Below, in pieces: positions 1 to 8,164 of a stretch of DNA of 64,000 nucleotides. The stretch's first letter is position 1. Each line of letters starts with the position of its first letter. Source of the DNA: Methanosarcina barkeri 3 (lineage in GTDB: Archaea > Halobacteriota > Methanosarcinia > Methanosarcinales > Methanosarcinaceae); the NCBI RefSeq assembly GCF_000970305.1, contig NZ_CP009517.1:496001-560000 (forward strand), written 5' to 3'. The position numbers and the translations under genes were made by a program. The notes below the pieces were generated by a model. It ran no database searches, was not told where the DNA came from, and saw only the letters and a list, made by a program, of their open reading frames with translations.

Positions 1-649
1 AAAAACCAAGGTGAATTGCAAGCGTCATATCTCCTGTTTCTTCATCTATGAGATAAATACCTCCGGCATTAATTTCATCAATTTGGAGGCAGGAATCCAG
101 TAGTTTCTCAAGAGTCTCGTTAAGGGAACTCGAAGTGCTTAATGCGATGCCCAGATCCCTCTGGATGTAGAGCAATTTTTCTTTTCTTTTCCGCTCAGTA
201 ACATCCATGACTATTCCCATAAGGTACTTTACAGTCCCATTTTCATCGGCTTCAATGAAAGTCCTTTCATCAACCCAGCGTATTTCGCCTGACTTAGTCA
301 GGATACGATACTCTTGAGAATAGTCCACGTAATTTTCTTCTATTCTTCTTGAGAGTTCTCTTTCAACCATTCCCAGGTCATCAGGGTGTATGATATTGCC
401 ATAAAGAAGTTTTCCGGATGTAAATTCTTCGGCAGTATACTCGAATTTCTTTATGTTTTCTGATACAAACTCAGCAGGCCAGTATTTCTCTGGTCTCCAG
501 AGGAAAACCGTGACAGGAACCTTATTTATCACCGAGATCAGCTCCTTTGCCATCTCCAGAGCATTGCATAAAGCCGTCTCACTTAAATATTTATATGATT
601 TTTGTCTACTGTCCCCGTTCTTAGCTGAATTCGAAACTGTTTTAGGCAT
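1..649 (-). CDS. PAS/GAF-domain sensor protein, N-terminal part (runs off the window)
   Basis: The reading frame is open from an ATG at 649 down to base 1 and continues beyond the window, so only about 216 N-terminal residues are visible. Residues about 30-150 form a PAS fold: the segment VFLWRPEKYWPAEFVSENI is a PAS core, followed by GIVMDVTERKRKEK, the usual PAC ending and linker. After it, from about residue 155, the sequence LGIALSTSSSLNETLEKLL begins a GAF domain. No signal peptide or membrane segment is present, so this is probably a cytoplasmic sensor. In Methanosarcina such PAS-GAF N-termini usually belong to hybrid or orphan histidine kinases; the kinase part would lie outside the window, so the output domain is unknown. 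Confidence 0.85.
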   Translation of the reverse strand, partial: MPKTVSNSAKNGDSRQKSYKYLSETALCNALEMAKELISVINKVPVTVFLWRPEKYWPAEFVSENIKKFEYTAEEFTSGKLLYGNIIHPDDLGMVERELSRRIEENYVDYSQEYRILTKSGEIRWVDERTFIEADENGTVKYLMGIVMDVTERKRKEKLLYIQRDLGIALSTSSSLNETLEKLLDSCLQIDEINAGGIYLIDEETGDMTLAIHLGF

Positions 650-1305
650 TTGGTTCTCCCGTGATCAAAATATCTTGCAGGAATTTCTGCAAAAATTTTG
701 AATATTTACATTTTTTGCTTCGCAAACATAAAAGTATACAATAAATAAAAAAGCTTGTGATTTTGTTTTCGGAGGGCATCAGAAGGTAGAGACTTGAAAA
801 TTAAAATTAATTTAAAGATCTGATTAGAAGAAGTGAATTAATAAAAGGAAATGTAAGAGAAAAGTATATATACTAAATTTAATTTAAGGGTTTTAAAGTA
901 TAACATTTAAATTCCAAGCCTCTCTATCTAACTGCCTGAAGCTCTTTGCATGTCTGTTTTCTTCAGGTATCTTTTCTTGATTTCCAGATCCGTGGATGAT
1001 AATTTGATAGCCACCTTACGGGTTTTTCAAAGCTGGTATCCTATTTTTTGGACTGCTGAACTTGCTGATGTTCGGGCATGGGGTAACATCCATGTGGAAG
1101 TTGAGAAGCGGACTATGAAATACTTCAAAAAAATGATATATGACTTCGTTACAGTGCAAAAACGTTCCATATTTGTTGAATATTTTTAATTGAGGAAATA
1201 CAGTAATCAAATTTGTATACACGTGGTAAAATGAAGTGAAAAACAAAACACGAGAATAAAGTACGGGGAACTAGGACCAGTGTCAAAAATATGATAAAAA
1301 AGAGC
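650..1305. other. Intergenic, no gene recognised
   Basis: AT-rich gap between the divergent edge of the PAS gene and the 3' end of the VOC gene. Short open frames exist on both strands (about 950-1246) but neither has a ribosome site, recognisable motif or coding-like composition, so I see no gene here. The promoter of the minus-strand PAS gene probably lies at about 700-760, where the minus strand carries TTTATTGTATAC. Confidence 0.5.
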
Positions 1306-1695
1306 TTACCTAACACTTGCGTCCGGCTGCATTACCCCAAATATGTTTTTTTCGGTGTCGAGGCAATAAGCGTACCAGCCGACCCCACGTATTGGTTTTT
1401 TTTCCATAGTGATTTTGCCACCATGTTTCTGTATCCTGTTCAGGTATTCATCGAGATTCGGGACACCTATTGTGCAGATATAGGTACTTATTGGCGTATC
1501 CGCTTTTGGTTCTTTTCCCTGCCTTTTCATAATGCCGCCGTCGATTCCCGGCTCGTCTCCCTTGCCGGTGATTACACTCCAGTATTCTACCGAACCTTCC
1601 GACCTCTCTATTTTCCAGCCGAACACATCCTGATAGAACTTCTTAGCTCGTGCAATATCTTCTGCATATATCTCAAAATGAATTACTCTTGGCGT
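1306..1695 (-). CDS. VOC-superfamily (glyoxalase/bleomycin-resistance-like) protein with an apparent ACG start
   Basis: About 129 residues with the vicinal-oxygen-chelate fold. The N-terminal strand VIHFEIYAEDIARAKKFYQ and the FGWKIE motif are typical, and the second half VPNLDEYLNRIQKHGGKI repeats the beta-alpha-beta unit. Family members in methanogens are single-domain proteins of about 115-130 residues and are poorly characterised. The start is unusual: the frame contains the complete first strand, but upstream of FGWK only a GTG at 1626 is a normal start, which would cut off the first beta-alpha unit. Where an ATG would be expected (before Pro-Arg-Val-Ile-His) there is ACG at 1693-1695, with an AGGGGG ribosome site about 8 bases upstream. 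I chose this position. The gene either uses a non-canonical ACG (or the preceding ATT), or has been silenced by a start-codon mutation. Confidence 0.7.
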   Translation of the reverse strand, partial: TPRVIHFEIYAEDIARAKKFYQDVFGWKIERSEGSVEYWSVITGKGDEPGIDGGIMKRQGKEPKADTPISTYICTIGVPNLDEYLNRIQKHGGKITMEKKPIRGVGWYAYCLDTEKNIFGVMQPDASVR

Positions 1696-1837
1696 GAGAA
1701 TTACCCCCTGCTTTAATTAGATAGTTTGGATGATGTTCATATATTAATTTAGGCTTTACTTTTTTAAACACTTGGTTTTCTGATCCGTAATGGTGTATAG
1801 AAGTCAGAAAACTATTAGGGGATTTTGAGGAGATTCT

Positions 1838-1925
1838 AAATTCTGAGAAGATCCCAGATTCTGAGAAAATTCTAGATTCTGAGAAAATTCTGGGGGGATT
1901 CTGGATTCTGAGAAGATTCTGATGA
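1838..1925. repeat. Short tandem repeat based on gattctgagaa
   Basis: Three to four imperfect copies of a unit about 18-20 bases long built on GATTCTGAGAAAATTCTA lie in the 1696-2047 gap. Nothing else is recognised in that gap. Confidence 0.6.
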
Positions 1926-2047
1926 AACTCGAAGACTCAGACCGGTTTTTCTTGTTGTCGATTTTTCGTTTTTAACATTCAAGTTATCTATCAAACCGAT
2001 AAGAAACTTGAACTTTTCAGTGGTTTTTGGTAAAGAATTAAAAAATA

Positions 2048-2269
2048 TTAAATATTCTTTTTAGCTAAAAACTGAGCAATATATTCAGCGAAAAGTTCCA
2101 TATCTTCAGTGCCTTTTTGAAGATTTTCGTAAAGCCTATCCAGCTCTACTTTTGCATACATATGTACGAGCACATTTCTGAACCCTGCAGCAGGTTCAAT
2201 TTTTCGAGCAAAGGTTTCAGTTATGTACTCTTCAAGTAGTTCAAGCTTGTCGATTATTTCCTGCCTCAT
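2048..2269 (-). CDS. Very short HepT-like HEPN (DUF86) protein
   Basis: 73 residues. It keeps the family signature Rx4HxY (AGFRNVLVHMY), the RNase active-site motif of HepT toxins and the segment modified by the MntA partner. The N-terminus (MRQEIIDKLELLEEYI) and the whole C-terminal part also fit HepT. However, the family is normally about 130-140 residues, and here the start jumps almost directly into the motif-bearing helix: the middle of the HEPN four-helix bundle is missing without a frame break. It overlaps the upstream nucleotidyltransferase gene by four bases (ATGA), the usual mntA-hepT arrangement. Either the toxin carries an in-frame internal deletion and is probably inactive, or it is a natural minimal form. 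Function is inferred from family and context. Confidence 0.75.
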   Translation of the reverse strand: MRQEIIDKLELLEEYITETFARKIEPAAGFRNVLVHMYAKVELDRLYENLQKGTEDMELFAEYIAQFLAKKNI

Positions 2270-2709
2270 TTCAACCTGCCTTTTGACATTCTTTCAATTG
2301 TTCTTTTCATGTGCCTTTCAATATAGTACTGCTCATCGTAATATCTTGACATTATCCGTGTCTCAAAACCCACTCTTTTCCTTTCATCGGACTTCAAAAT
2401 AATTCCATCGCGTATAATGTTGAATGACAGAAGCAGAGGGGAGTCATTGAGTACAACAAGGTCCACATTTTTTGTTTTCAGAAGGTCTCCCAGATCAACT
2501 ATTAATCTCAGCTGAAGGTTAAAAGCCTCTTTTCCGGTAAGTGAATCGTCAAGAAGGACAGCAATATCTATATCACTAAGGCAGCTTGCCTCTTCCCTGG
2601 CGATTGAACCGAACAGGTAAGCAACCACCACATGGGCTTCACCGGAGAAAAATTCTGTCAATTTTGTTTCAAGTTCTTTTAAACCTATTTTTACAATTTC
2701 TGACTGCAT
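2266..2709 (-). CDS. MntA-like nucleotidyltransferase (antitoxin of a HEPN/MNT pair)
   Basis: 147 residues, full length for the minimal nucleotidyltransferase family. The catalytic motif is intact: FGSIAREEASCLSDIDIAVLL carries the GS of the helix-turn and two Asp residues (DID) that bind the metal; a third acidic position is expected in the strand NVDLVVL. In studied systems MntA transfers AMP units from ATP onto the tyrosine of the HepT RxxxxHxY motif and so neutralises the HepT RNase. The hepT-like gene follows with a four-base overlap, so the two are translationally coupled. The C-terminus (RHMKRTIERMSKGRLK) is basic. The enzyme looks intact although its partner is shortened. Confidence 0.85.
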   Translation of the reverse strand: MQSEIVKIGLKELETKLTEFFSGEAHVVVAYLFGSIAREEASCLSDIDIAVLLDDSLTGKEAFNLQLRLIVDLGDLLKTKNVDLVVLNDSPLLLSFNIIRDGIILKSDERKRVGFETRIMSRYYDEQYYIERHMKRTIERMSKGRLK

Positions 2710-3221
2710 ATAATCAACCGTAAGGTGTTAACTCTCGTCTAATTGGTTTTATATCTTAATGCTTACTTTCGGTTTATAACTTATTTAGCTTTAGAACTTC
2801 TCTCTACAAGCTGTCTCAAGATCATGCAGATTGTACAGTAGCATAAAACATAAGCATAATACATAAGTACAAAACTCTTTTAACTTACTACTTTTCTTGC
2901 TGCTAATTGAGCAGTTTCTATCAAAATCCTTCTTGCTCTCTGTGATCTTCTCACTGTGATTCGTCATCGTACTGCTGCTTTACAAGAAGACTTCCTTTCT
3001 TATTGCATCTTAAGCTGGTTTTGCTAAGGGTTATGAATTAAAAAGAGTTTACGAGGTTTTTATCGAATCTTCTAGCTTTAGCTAGGATGCGGGAATGAGG
3101 TGAAGGAATGCAAGAGATTTGAGTAAAAGATTTGAGTAAAAAATAAAAAAGTAGAGAGTTTGAAGAGAGATTTAAGTAATAACTAAGAAATTAGAGAGTT
3201 TGAAGAGATAGTCGGAAAAAG

Positions 3222-3372
3222 AAAGGGATTATGGAGTAAGAAAGGGATTATGGAGTAAGAAAGGGATTATGGAGTAAGAAAGGGATTATGGAGTAAGAAA
3301 GGGATTATGGAGTAAGAAAGGGATTATGGAGTAAGAAAGGGATTATGGAGGAAGAAAGGAGTTATGGAGTAG
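3222..3372. repeat. 19-bp minisatellite, about 8 copies
   Basis: Unit AAAGGGATTATGGAGTAAG repeats head to tail from 3222; the first six copies are identical, the seventh has GGAGGAAG and the last partial copy AAAGGAGTTATGGAGTAG. It sits 60 bases beyond the 3' end of the ATPase gene. There are no unique spacers, so this is not a CRISPR. The rest of the 2710-3429 gap shows no gene. Confidence 0.95.
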
Positions 3373-3429
3373 ATGGACTACTTTTGTACTGTTAATTTCG
3401 TTGAAGTTCAGATATAAATGGCAGCTTCG

Positions 3430-4203
3430 TTAACTTGTTGCAGGTTCTAGTGGAATGATATAGGGATTCTTTCCATCATCTTTCACAAGAGCTCTTACAC
3501 CATAGACCTCTTTTATATTTTCTACGGTGAGAACTGAAGTCGGATTCCCAACGGCAAATATCTTGCCATCTTTCATCAGGATTATTCTATCGGCATATCT
3601 GGAAGCAAGATTCAGGTCATGAAGTGCCATTATTGCAGATATTCCTTTATTCTTCACTATGTTCTTTATAATTTCCATGACTTCGAGTTGATGCCTTATA
3701 TCAAGATTGCTGGTTGGCTCGTCAAGAAGAAGGATGATTGCTTTCTGCGCAAGTGCGCGTGCGATAAGTACTTTTTGTTGCTGACCTCCGCTGATTTCTT
3801 TAATATCTCTCATGGCAAACTCCATCATTCCAAGCAATTCCAGCACTTCCAGTACACAGTCCAGGTCTTCTTTACTGTTCTTCCATCCAAGATAAGGGCG
3901 TCTGCCCATAAGAACGGTATCTATAACAGAAGCAGGAAAAACACCTTCAAGATTCTGCGGCACATAGCCCATTTTTCTTGCAATCTCCATTCTGCTCATT
4001 TTATTGATATTGTGACCGTCCAGTAATATGCTTCCTCTTTTCGGGTTCAGTATATGGTCAATACACCGGATCAGGGTGGACTTTCCGGTACCGTTTGGAC
4101 CTACAATGCCAAGAACTTCTGCGCGGTTCAGTTCCATTGATACATTTTCAAGCACAGATATACTTTTATAAGCAAATTCAACATTGTTTACCTTCAGTTT
4201 CAC
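3430..4203 (-). CDS. ABC transporter ATP-binding protein, BtuD/FecE type
   Basis: 257 residues, a complete nucleotide-binding subunit. Walker A GPNGTGKST (about residue 35), Q-loop VPQN, ABC signature SGGQQQKV, Walker B IILLLDEPTS and the H-loop MALHDLNLA are all present. The closest family comparison is with ATPases of iron-siderophore, heme and corrinoid importers. It starts at GTG within the stop of the upstream permease gene (GTGA overlap), so it is coupled to it. It would power import through the BtuC-like permease. The substrate cannot be read from the ATPase; context gives corrinoid or metal chelate. It is the last gene of the block. Confidence 0.93.
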   Translation of the reverse strand: MKLKVNNVEFAYKSISVLENVSMELNRAEVLGIVGPNGTGKSTLIRCIDHILNPKRGSILLDGHNINKMSRMEIARKMGYVPQNLEGVFPASVIDTVLMGRRPYLGWKNSKEDLDCVLEVLELLGMMEFAMRDIKEISGGQQQKVLIARALAQKAIILLLDEPTSNLDIRHQLEVMEIIKNIVKNKGISAIMALHDLNLASRYADRIILMKDGKIFAVGNPTSVLTVENIKEVYGVRALVKDDGKNPYIIPLEPATS

Positions 4204-5276
4204 CAGTATTCCCTCTTTCTTTTCATGATCATATACAGAAAAAGCGGAGCGCCCATAAAGGCAGTTATTGCTCCGACAGGAAGAATTATTGGAGCCAGAA
4301 TTCTTCTTGCTACAAGGTCTGCGCTAGTCAGCAGTAACGCACCAAGAAGGCCGGATACCGGAAGAGCAAACCTGTTATCGCCTCCTACTGCGATTCGCGT
4401 GAAGTGCGGAGCAACCAGGCCTATGAATCCGATTGTTCCAGTAAAGCACACAATGCATGCAACAAGCAAAGTCGTGATTGACATTAAAATAATCCGGGTA
4501 TGTTTGACATTCACGCCCAGACTTGCTGCAGTTTCATCACCTGCAGCCATCAGGTTGAGATCAGGTGACTTTATTATGAGCAGAGGGAGGCAACATGTTA
4601 GTATGCCGAGTATGATAGTGACCTTAGGCCAGGAGGACCTATCAAGGTCACCTACTGTCCAGAATACAGCTTCCTTTACAGCCTCAGCTTCGCCAAAGTA
4701 TTGAAGGATTGTTGTCATTGCAGCAAACAAATACATCATCGCGATGCCAGCAAGAATCATGGTTTCAGGCGTTGCACCTTTTCGATTTGATAATCCAAGG
4801 ATTATAAAAGAACATAATAGTGCGAATAGGAAAGCGTTGCCTATTACAAGGTAATTTCCTCCAGCAACACTTATGCCTGTAAGGATTGCAAGAGACGCCC
4901 CAAAGCCGGCACCCGAAGATATACCGAGCGTATAGGGACTTGCAAGAGGGTTTTTGAGTACTGCCTGCGTTACACAGCCTGCAACCCCAAGCCCGAAACC
5001 AGCAACTATTCCCATAAATATGCGGGGAAGCCTGAGGTTCCATGTACATACATCGGCAAGCCAACCCGGCTCAAAATAAGCTGGAAATAACCTGTGCAGT
5101 ATTGAAGAGTAAATCTCCCATATAGATAGGTTTGCAGATCCCATAGAGGCGGATATGCCTGATACGAGAATTATTGAGAATAGGAGGAAGAAAATAAAGA
5201 AGACCTTTTTTCCGATAAGCTTATTGTACCGGTTTCTAACCTCTTCTTTAGTCAACGTATACTGTTTTGTCTCCAA
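4200..5276 (-). CDS. ABC transporter permease, FecCD/BtuC family
   Basis: 358 residues with about ten hydrophobic segments, the FecCD pattern. The N-terminal helix FFIFFLLFSIILVSGIS is followed by the family segments GVAGCVTQAVLKNPLASP (G-x-Q-x-x-x-NPLA), GTIGFIGLVAPHFTR (the coupling-helix region that touches the ATPase) and GAITAFMGAPLFLYM near the C-terminus. A homodimer of this subunit forms the membrane channel and receives substrate from the binding protein. The start is a TTG at 5274-5276, preceded by a GGATG-like site; no ATG lies nearby. It is followed with overlap by its ATPase. About 400 bases and a tandem repeat separate it from the methyltransferase gene upstream, so it may have its own promoter. 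Confidence 0.92.
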   Translation of the reverse strand: METKQYTLTKEEVRNRYNKLIGKKVFFIFFLLFSIILVSGISASMGSANLSIWEIYSSILHRLFPAYFEPGWLADVCTWNLRLPRIFMGIVAGFGLGVAGCVTQAVLKNPLASPYTLGISSGAGFGASLAILTGISVAGGNYLVIGNAFLFALLCSFIILGLSNRKGATPETMILAGIAMMYLFAAMTTILQYFGEAEAVKEAVFWTVGDLDRSSWPKVTIILGILTCCLPLLIIKSPDLNLMAAGDETAASLGVNVKHTRIILMSITTLLVACIVCFTGTIGFIGLVAPHFTRIAVGGDNRFALPVSGLLGALLLTSADLVARRILAPIILPVGAITAFMGAPLFLYMIMKRKREYW

Positions 5277-5683
5277 AGATACACATCCATTACATTAGGC
5301 AATTTATTGTTTTTCATTCAACTGGTTTTTATTCGGTAAGTGCTGCCTCAAACGTACTGATAATGGTATAATTATCTAATCTTCATGGATTGTCTAAATC
5401 TTCATGAATTGTCTAATCTTCATGAATTGTCTAATCTTCATGAAACCAGCATTAGAGCAGGAATTGTTAAGACTATCAATCCCACCTAAAACTGCACTTA
5501 CCGAGATTATTTTTCAGGCTTAGCATAGCTCGAAAACGTGCAGTATCGGTTTTTCTACCGAAATAATCGATCAAATGTCCTGAACTCAACTGCGGTACTC
5601 GCCATCAGTATGCCAACGTCCGTGAAAAGAAATACATATATCCAGAGTTCAACTGCACGAAACATCGAAGCAATTACCATGGC
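5277..5683. repeat. Gap in the importer cluster with an 18-bp tandem repeat
   Basis: About 400 bases between methyltransferase and permease genes. Between 5376 and 5441 the unit CTAATCTTCATGAATTGT occurs about 3.6 times. I find no gene on either strand; short plus-strand frames are opposite-strand readings of the methyltransferase end. Reading from the permease TTG outwards, the leader is AT-rich and could hold a promoter. Confidence 0.7.
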
Positions 5684-6310
5684 TTATTCTTTTTCTCCTT
5701 CTACAAGCATCATTTTATCGAACACTTTGACAGATACGTTCACAAGCCCTGCCGCTTCAAACATGCTGATTAGCTCTCCAGGGTCAGCTCCGTTGTAGAA
5801 AGGCAATTCTTTTCCTATCTCTCCTCCAAAGTGATGGTTTCCGGGATGAGAATGTCTGGCCGGAATGTCCGTCAGTACCTTACCCCCGGGCTTTGTCACT
5901 CTCGCCCACTCTTTAAATGCAGAAGCCGGGTTTGCAAGAGTCCAGATCAGGTGTCTACTGACAACCGCATCGAACTGCTCAGCTTCAAACGAGAGATTCT
6001 CGGCATCTTCCACAACAAAATTCACGGAACTTCCGGCTATCTCCATTTTCTTTTTTGCTTTTTCCAGTTTACTCTTTGCCCAGTCTGCACCTGTGACATC
6101 ATAACCCAGCTCAGCCAGCAGCAGAGCTAAAAACCCGGTGCCTGTTCCCATATCCAGAATTTTTAATTTCTGCCCGGTTCCAAGGAGCTGGGTGATCGCT
6201 TCTGTCCAGAGTTTCTTTTCTGCTTCAGAATGAACTCCATGTGCTGCAATGGCATCGTAATCGTGTTCTGCATTGTCCCACCATTCTCTAATTTGAGGCT
6301 TTACTTCCAT
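5684..6310 (-). CDS. Class I SAM-dependent methyltransferase
   Basis: 208 residues, UbiE/COQ5-like methyltransferase fold. Motif I is LDMGTGTGFLALLLAELG (about residue 50), the acidic residue after strand 2 is in TGADWAKSKL, motif II is VEDAENLSFEAEQFDAVVSRH, and the post-motif WARVTKPGGKVL is clear. No membrane segment. The start ATG at 6310 has a good site (AGGTGAG, six bases upstream). It lies between the binding-protein genes and the permease genes of a BtuCDF-type importer, all on the same strand. This neighbourhood suggests it methylates something linked to the imported ligand, or makes or alters a chelator, but the substrate is not visible and this is inference from position only. Confidence 0.88.
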   Translation of the reverse strand: MEVKPQIREWWDNAEHDYDAIAAHGVHSEAEKKLWTEAITQLLGTGQKLKILDMGTGTGFLALLLAELGYDVTGADWAKSKLEKAKKKMEIAGSSVNFVVEDAENLSFEAEQFDAVVSRHLIWTLANPASAFKEWARVTKPGGKVLTDIPARHSHPGNHHFGGEIGKELPFYNGADPGELISMFEAAGLVNVSVKVFDKMMLVEGEKE

Positions 6311-6491
6311 ATGTTCTCACCTACGTCCATTATAGTAAAAGTTGCAGTCATTACCTTTTTGTTATACAGGCCCTTTGCTTTTTTTTCAGGGTCTTTGTGC
6401 CCAACTTTTAACATTCACTTTCCACTTTTTCAGATCAATGTCAACTATGCCTTCCTGGTCAATTGTCACTTCAATAGGAAAATCACGATTG

Positions 6492-6767
6492 TCAGTATGT
6501 ATTCCATATACTGTCTTTCTGCGACACTGACCTCAACAGCATGATTTTTCCCCAGGTACCAAAGACTGTAGGAGTCATTTTTTCGATCTTAACCACCTTG
6601 CCACTTTTCATACTATGTCCAGAGCAAAGGTCACATGCTATGGAATCTCCTGGGGAAAAATTGTGCATGCAATTCTCAATCCAGATCTCATGGCCCCGTA
6701 CGATATAGAGGAGATTTTCCTCAAAAAAAGGTGAAAAGGCTTCCTTCTGGAAAGCTTTTTGAACCAT
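6492..6767 (-). CDS. Small conserved-looking protein with a CDLC pair, unknown function
   Basis: 91 residues, not recognised. It begins at ATG 6765-6767; the GGAG ribosome site is formed by the last Glu codon of the upstream binding-protein gene (CCG GAG TAA), with a seven-base spacer, which argues strongly for a real, translationally coupled gene. A longer in-frame reading into the upstream gene exists but is ruled out by this site. The sequence has an aromatic N-terminal half (SPFFEENLLYIVRGHEIWIENC), then SPGDSIACDLCSGHSM with a Cys-x-x-Cys pair and nearby His, and a basic strand KVVKIEKMTPTVFGTWGKI. No signal peptide or membrane helix, so cytoplasmic. The Cys/His cluster could bind metal. 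A role in handling the imported metal or cofactor is only a guess from context. Confidence 0.65.
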   Translation of the reverse strand: MVQKAFQKEAFSPFFEENLLYIVRGHEIWIENCMHNFSPGDSIACDLCSGHSMKSGKVVKIEKMTPTVFGTWGKIMLLRSVSQKDSIWNTY

Positions 6768-6771
6768 GTTA

Positions 6772-8160
6772 TTACTCCGGATAAGCCCAGGTTCCGGGAA
6801 CCTCAATGTTATGGAACTTTTTAAGATACTCTTTGTTAATTTCTTCAGGACTGATGTCCTTAAAAAGCTCAGGATGCATGCATTTGGCAAAGTAGATATG
6901 ACCTATTACCCACCTTGGTCCTCCGATAATATCCCTATCTATTAAGTAGACTCTATGATTTTTCACAGCATTTACCTTCTCGAACCCTGGTCTGTTTGAG
7001 AGGACTTTCGCCAGCAAAACTTTCATATCTTCTTCTGTTTTTCCAGGACCACTGTCAAATCCTTTCATTAAATCCGCAAACATGAAGTCAGGATTTTTCT
7101 CTATTACCCACTCAGGGTCCACTTCAACAGAATTGCCGGCTAATCCTGTGGCGATATTGCTCCCTCCTGTTCTTTCAGCTACCTGGCCTGCACTGGGATC
7201 GTTCGGGGTTATCAACTGCCATTTATCTTCTCCTTCTGACATATACTCATAATAGAAAGTTGGCATGTCATTGGTCTTCAGGTCTTTAGTACGTTCCTTT
7301 ACGAGATTTTCATAGCCCTGCATCCAGTTGAGGAGTTCATTTGCTTCTTTTTCTTTCCCCAGGACAAAACCCATAGTTGTTAAGTCAGAGTATATTGTTT
7401 TCTTGGAGGAAAGGCCCATTACAACAATAGAGGTATTAGGAAGATTGTCGGCTATTTGGTTGGCATTTTCTGCCTGCGAGAGAGGCAACAGGACTATATC
7501 GGGCTTGAGAGTCAGAACCATTTCGTAGTTAACCGATTTTCCGTGCACTCCAACCTCAGGAAGATCCAGAAGTCCAAACTCAGCCATACGCTCATGAAAA
7601 GCTTTGTCCACTCCTACAATCATGTCTCCTGTTCCGAGAGCAAGCAAAGTTTCCGTAGTACGATAGTCCGTGGGGACGATCCTTTTTACAGGCAGACTTA
7701 CATTTACCTGCCTGCCAGCTCCGTCAACAAGAGTAAGCTCTTTCGCTTTTCCAAGATTAATCAGCTCGGTTTTAGTTACATCAAGTATGTTGATATTGTT
7801 ATCACATGTTGCATCTGCAAATTGCGTTTGGTTTTTAGAGCCCAGAATGATGCTTTCAGTATACTCCACATCTTTCACATCTATGGTCTCGTCTCCATTC
7901 GAATTTCCAAGAACGCTGAGTGTGACATTCGATGCAGTTTCAGAGTCAGACAGATTCACAGAATCGGATACATTCGCAGAATTAGATACATTTGCAGAAT
8001 TGGATACATTTGCAGAATTAGATACATTCGCAGAAACAGATGAGTTTAAGGGGTCAGATGCGTTTATAGAGTCGGATGAATTTAGAGAATCCGATGCAAA
8101 TGCGGGTAATGTAAGAAGAATCAAACCAATGACCATTCCAACCAGGAATTCTATTTTCAT
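6772..8160 (-). CDS. Dockerin-fused periplasmic-binding protein of a BtuCDF/FepB-type importer
   Basis: 462 residues. A signal peptide (MKIEFLVGMVIGLILLTLPAFA) is followed by a Ser/Asn-rich stalk, residues about 23-75, built from six-residue units such as SANVSN and containing nine N-x-S/T sequons, so it is probably heavily N-glycosylated. Residues about 84-140 form a type I dockerin: two F-hand calcium loops, GNSNGDETIDVKD and DATCDNNINILD, each followed by a helix. From about residue 145 (LTLVDGAGRQVNV, KRIVPTDYRTTETLLALG) to the end is a TroA/BtuF-like binding domain for siderophores, heme or corrinoids. There is no lipobox or C-terminal anchor, so attachment would come from the dockerin. 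It starts five bases from the cohesin gene's stop; the AGAGGTGAT site overlaps that stop. The small CxxC gene follows directly. Confidence 0.9.
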   Translation of the reverse strand: MKIEFLVGMVIGLILLTLPAFASDSLNSSDSINASDPLNSSVSANVSNSANVSNSANVSNSANVSDSVNLSDSETASNVTLSVLGNSNGDETIDVKDVEYTESIILGSKNQTQFADATCDNNINILDVTKTELINLGKAKELTLVDGAGRQVNVSLPVKRIVPTDYRTTETLLALGTGDMIVGVDKAFHERMAEFGLLDLPEVGVHGKSVNYEMVLTLKPDIVLLPLSQAENANQIADNLPNTSIVVMGLSSKKTIYSDLTTMGFVLGKEKEANELLNWMQGYENLVKERTKDLKTNDMPTFYYEYMSEGEDKWQLITPNDPSAGQVAERTGGSNIATGLAGNSVEVDPEWVIEKNPDFMFADLMKGFDSGPGKTEEDMKVLLAKVLSNRPGFEKVNAVKNHRVYLIDRDIIGGPRWVIGHIYFAKCMHPELFKDISPEEINKEYLKKFHNIEVPGTWAYPE

Positions 8161-8164
8161 GTTA

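Noticed and set aside
950-1246. Overlapping small frames on both strands
   Set aside because: No motif, no ribosome site, composition like the intergenic DNA.
1291-1716. Plus-strand frame of 141 codons
   Set aside because: It is the opposite strand of the VOC gene, which has clear family motifs.
3222-3372. Possible CRISPR array
   Set aside because: The copies are contiguous with no unique spacers and the unit is only 19 bases; it is a minisatellite.
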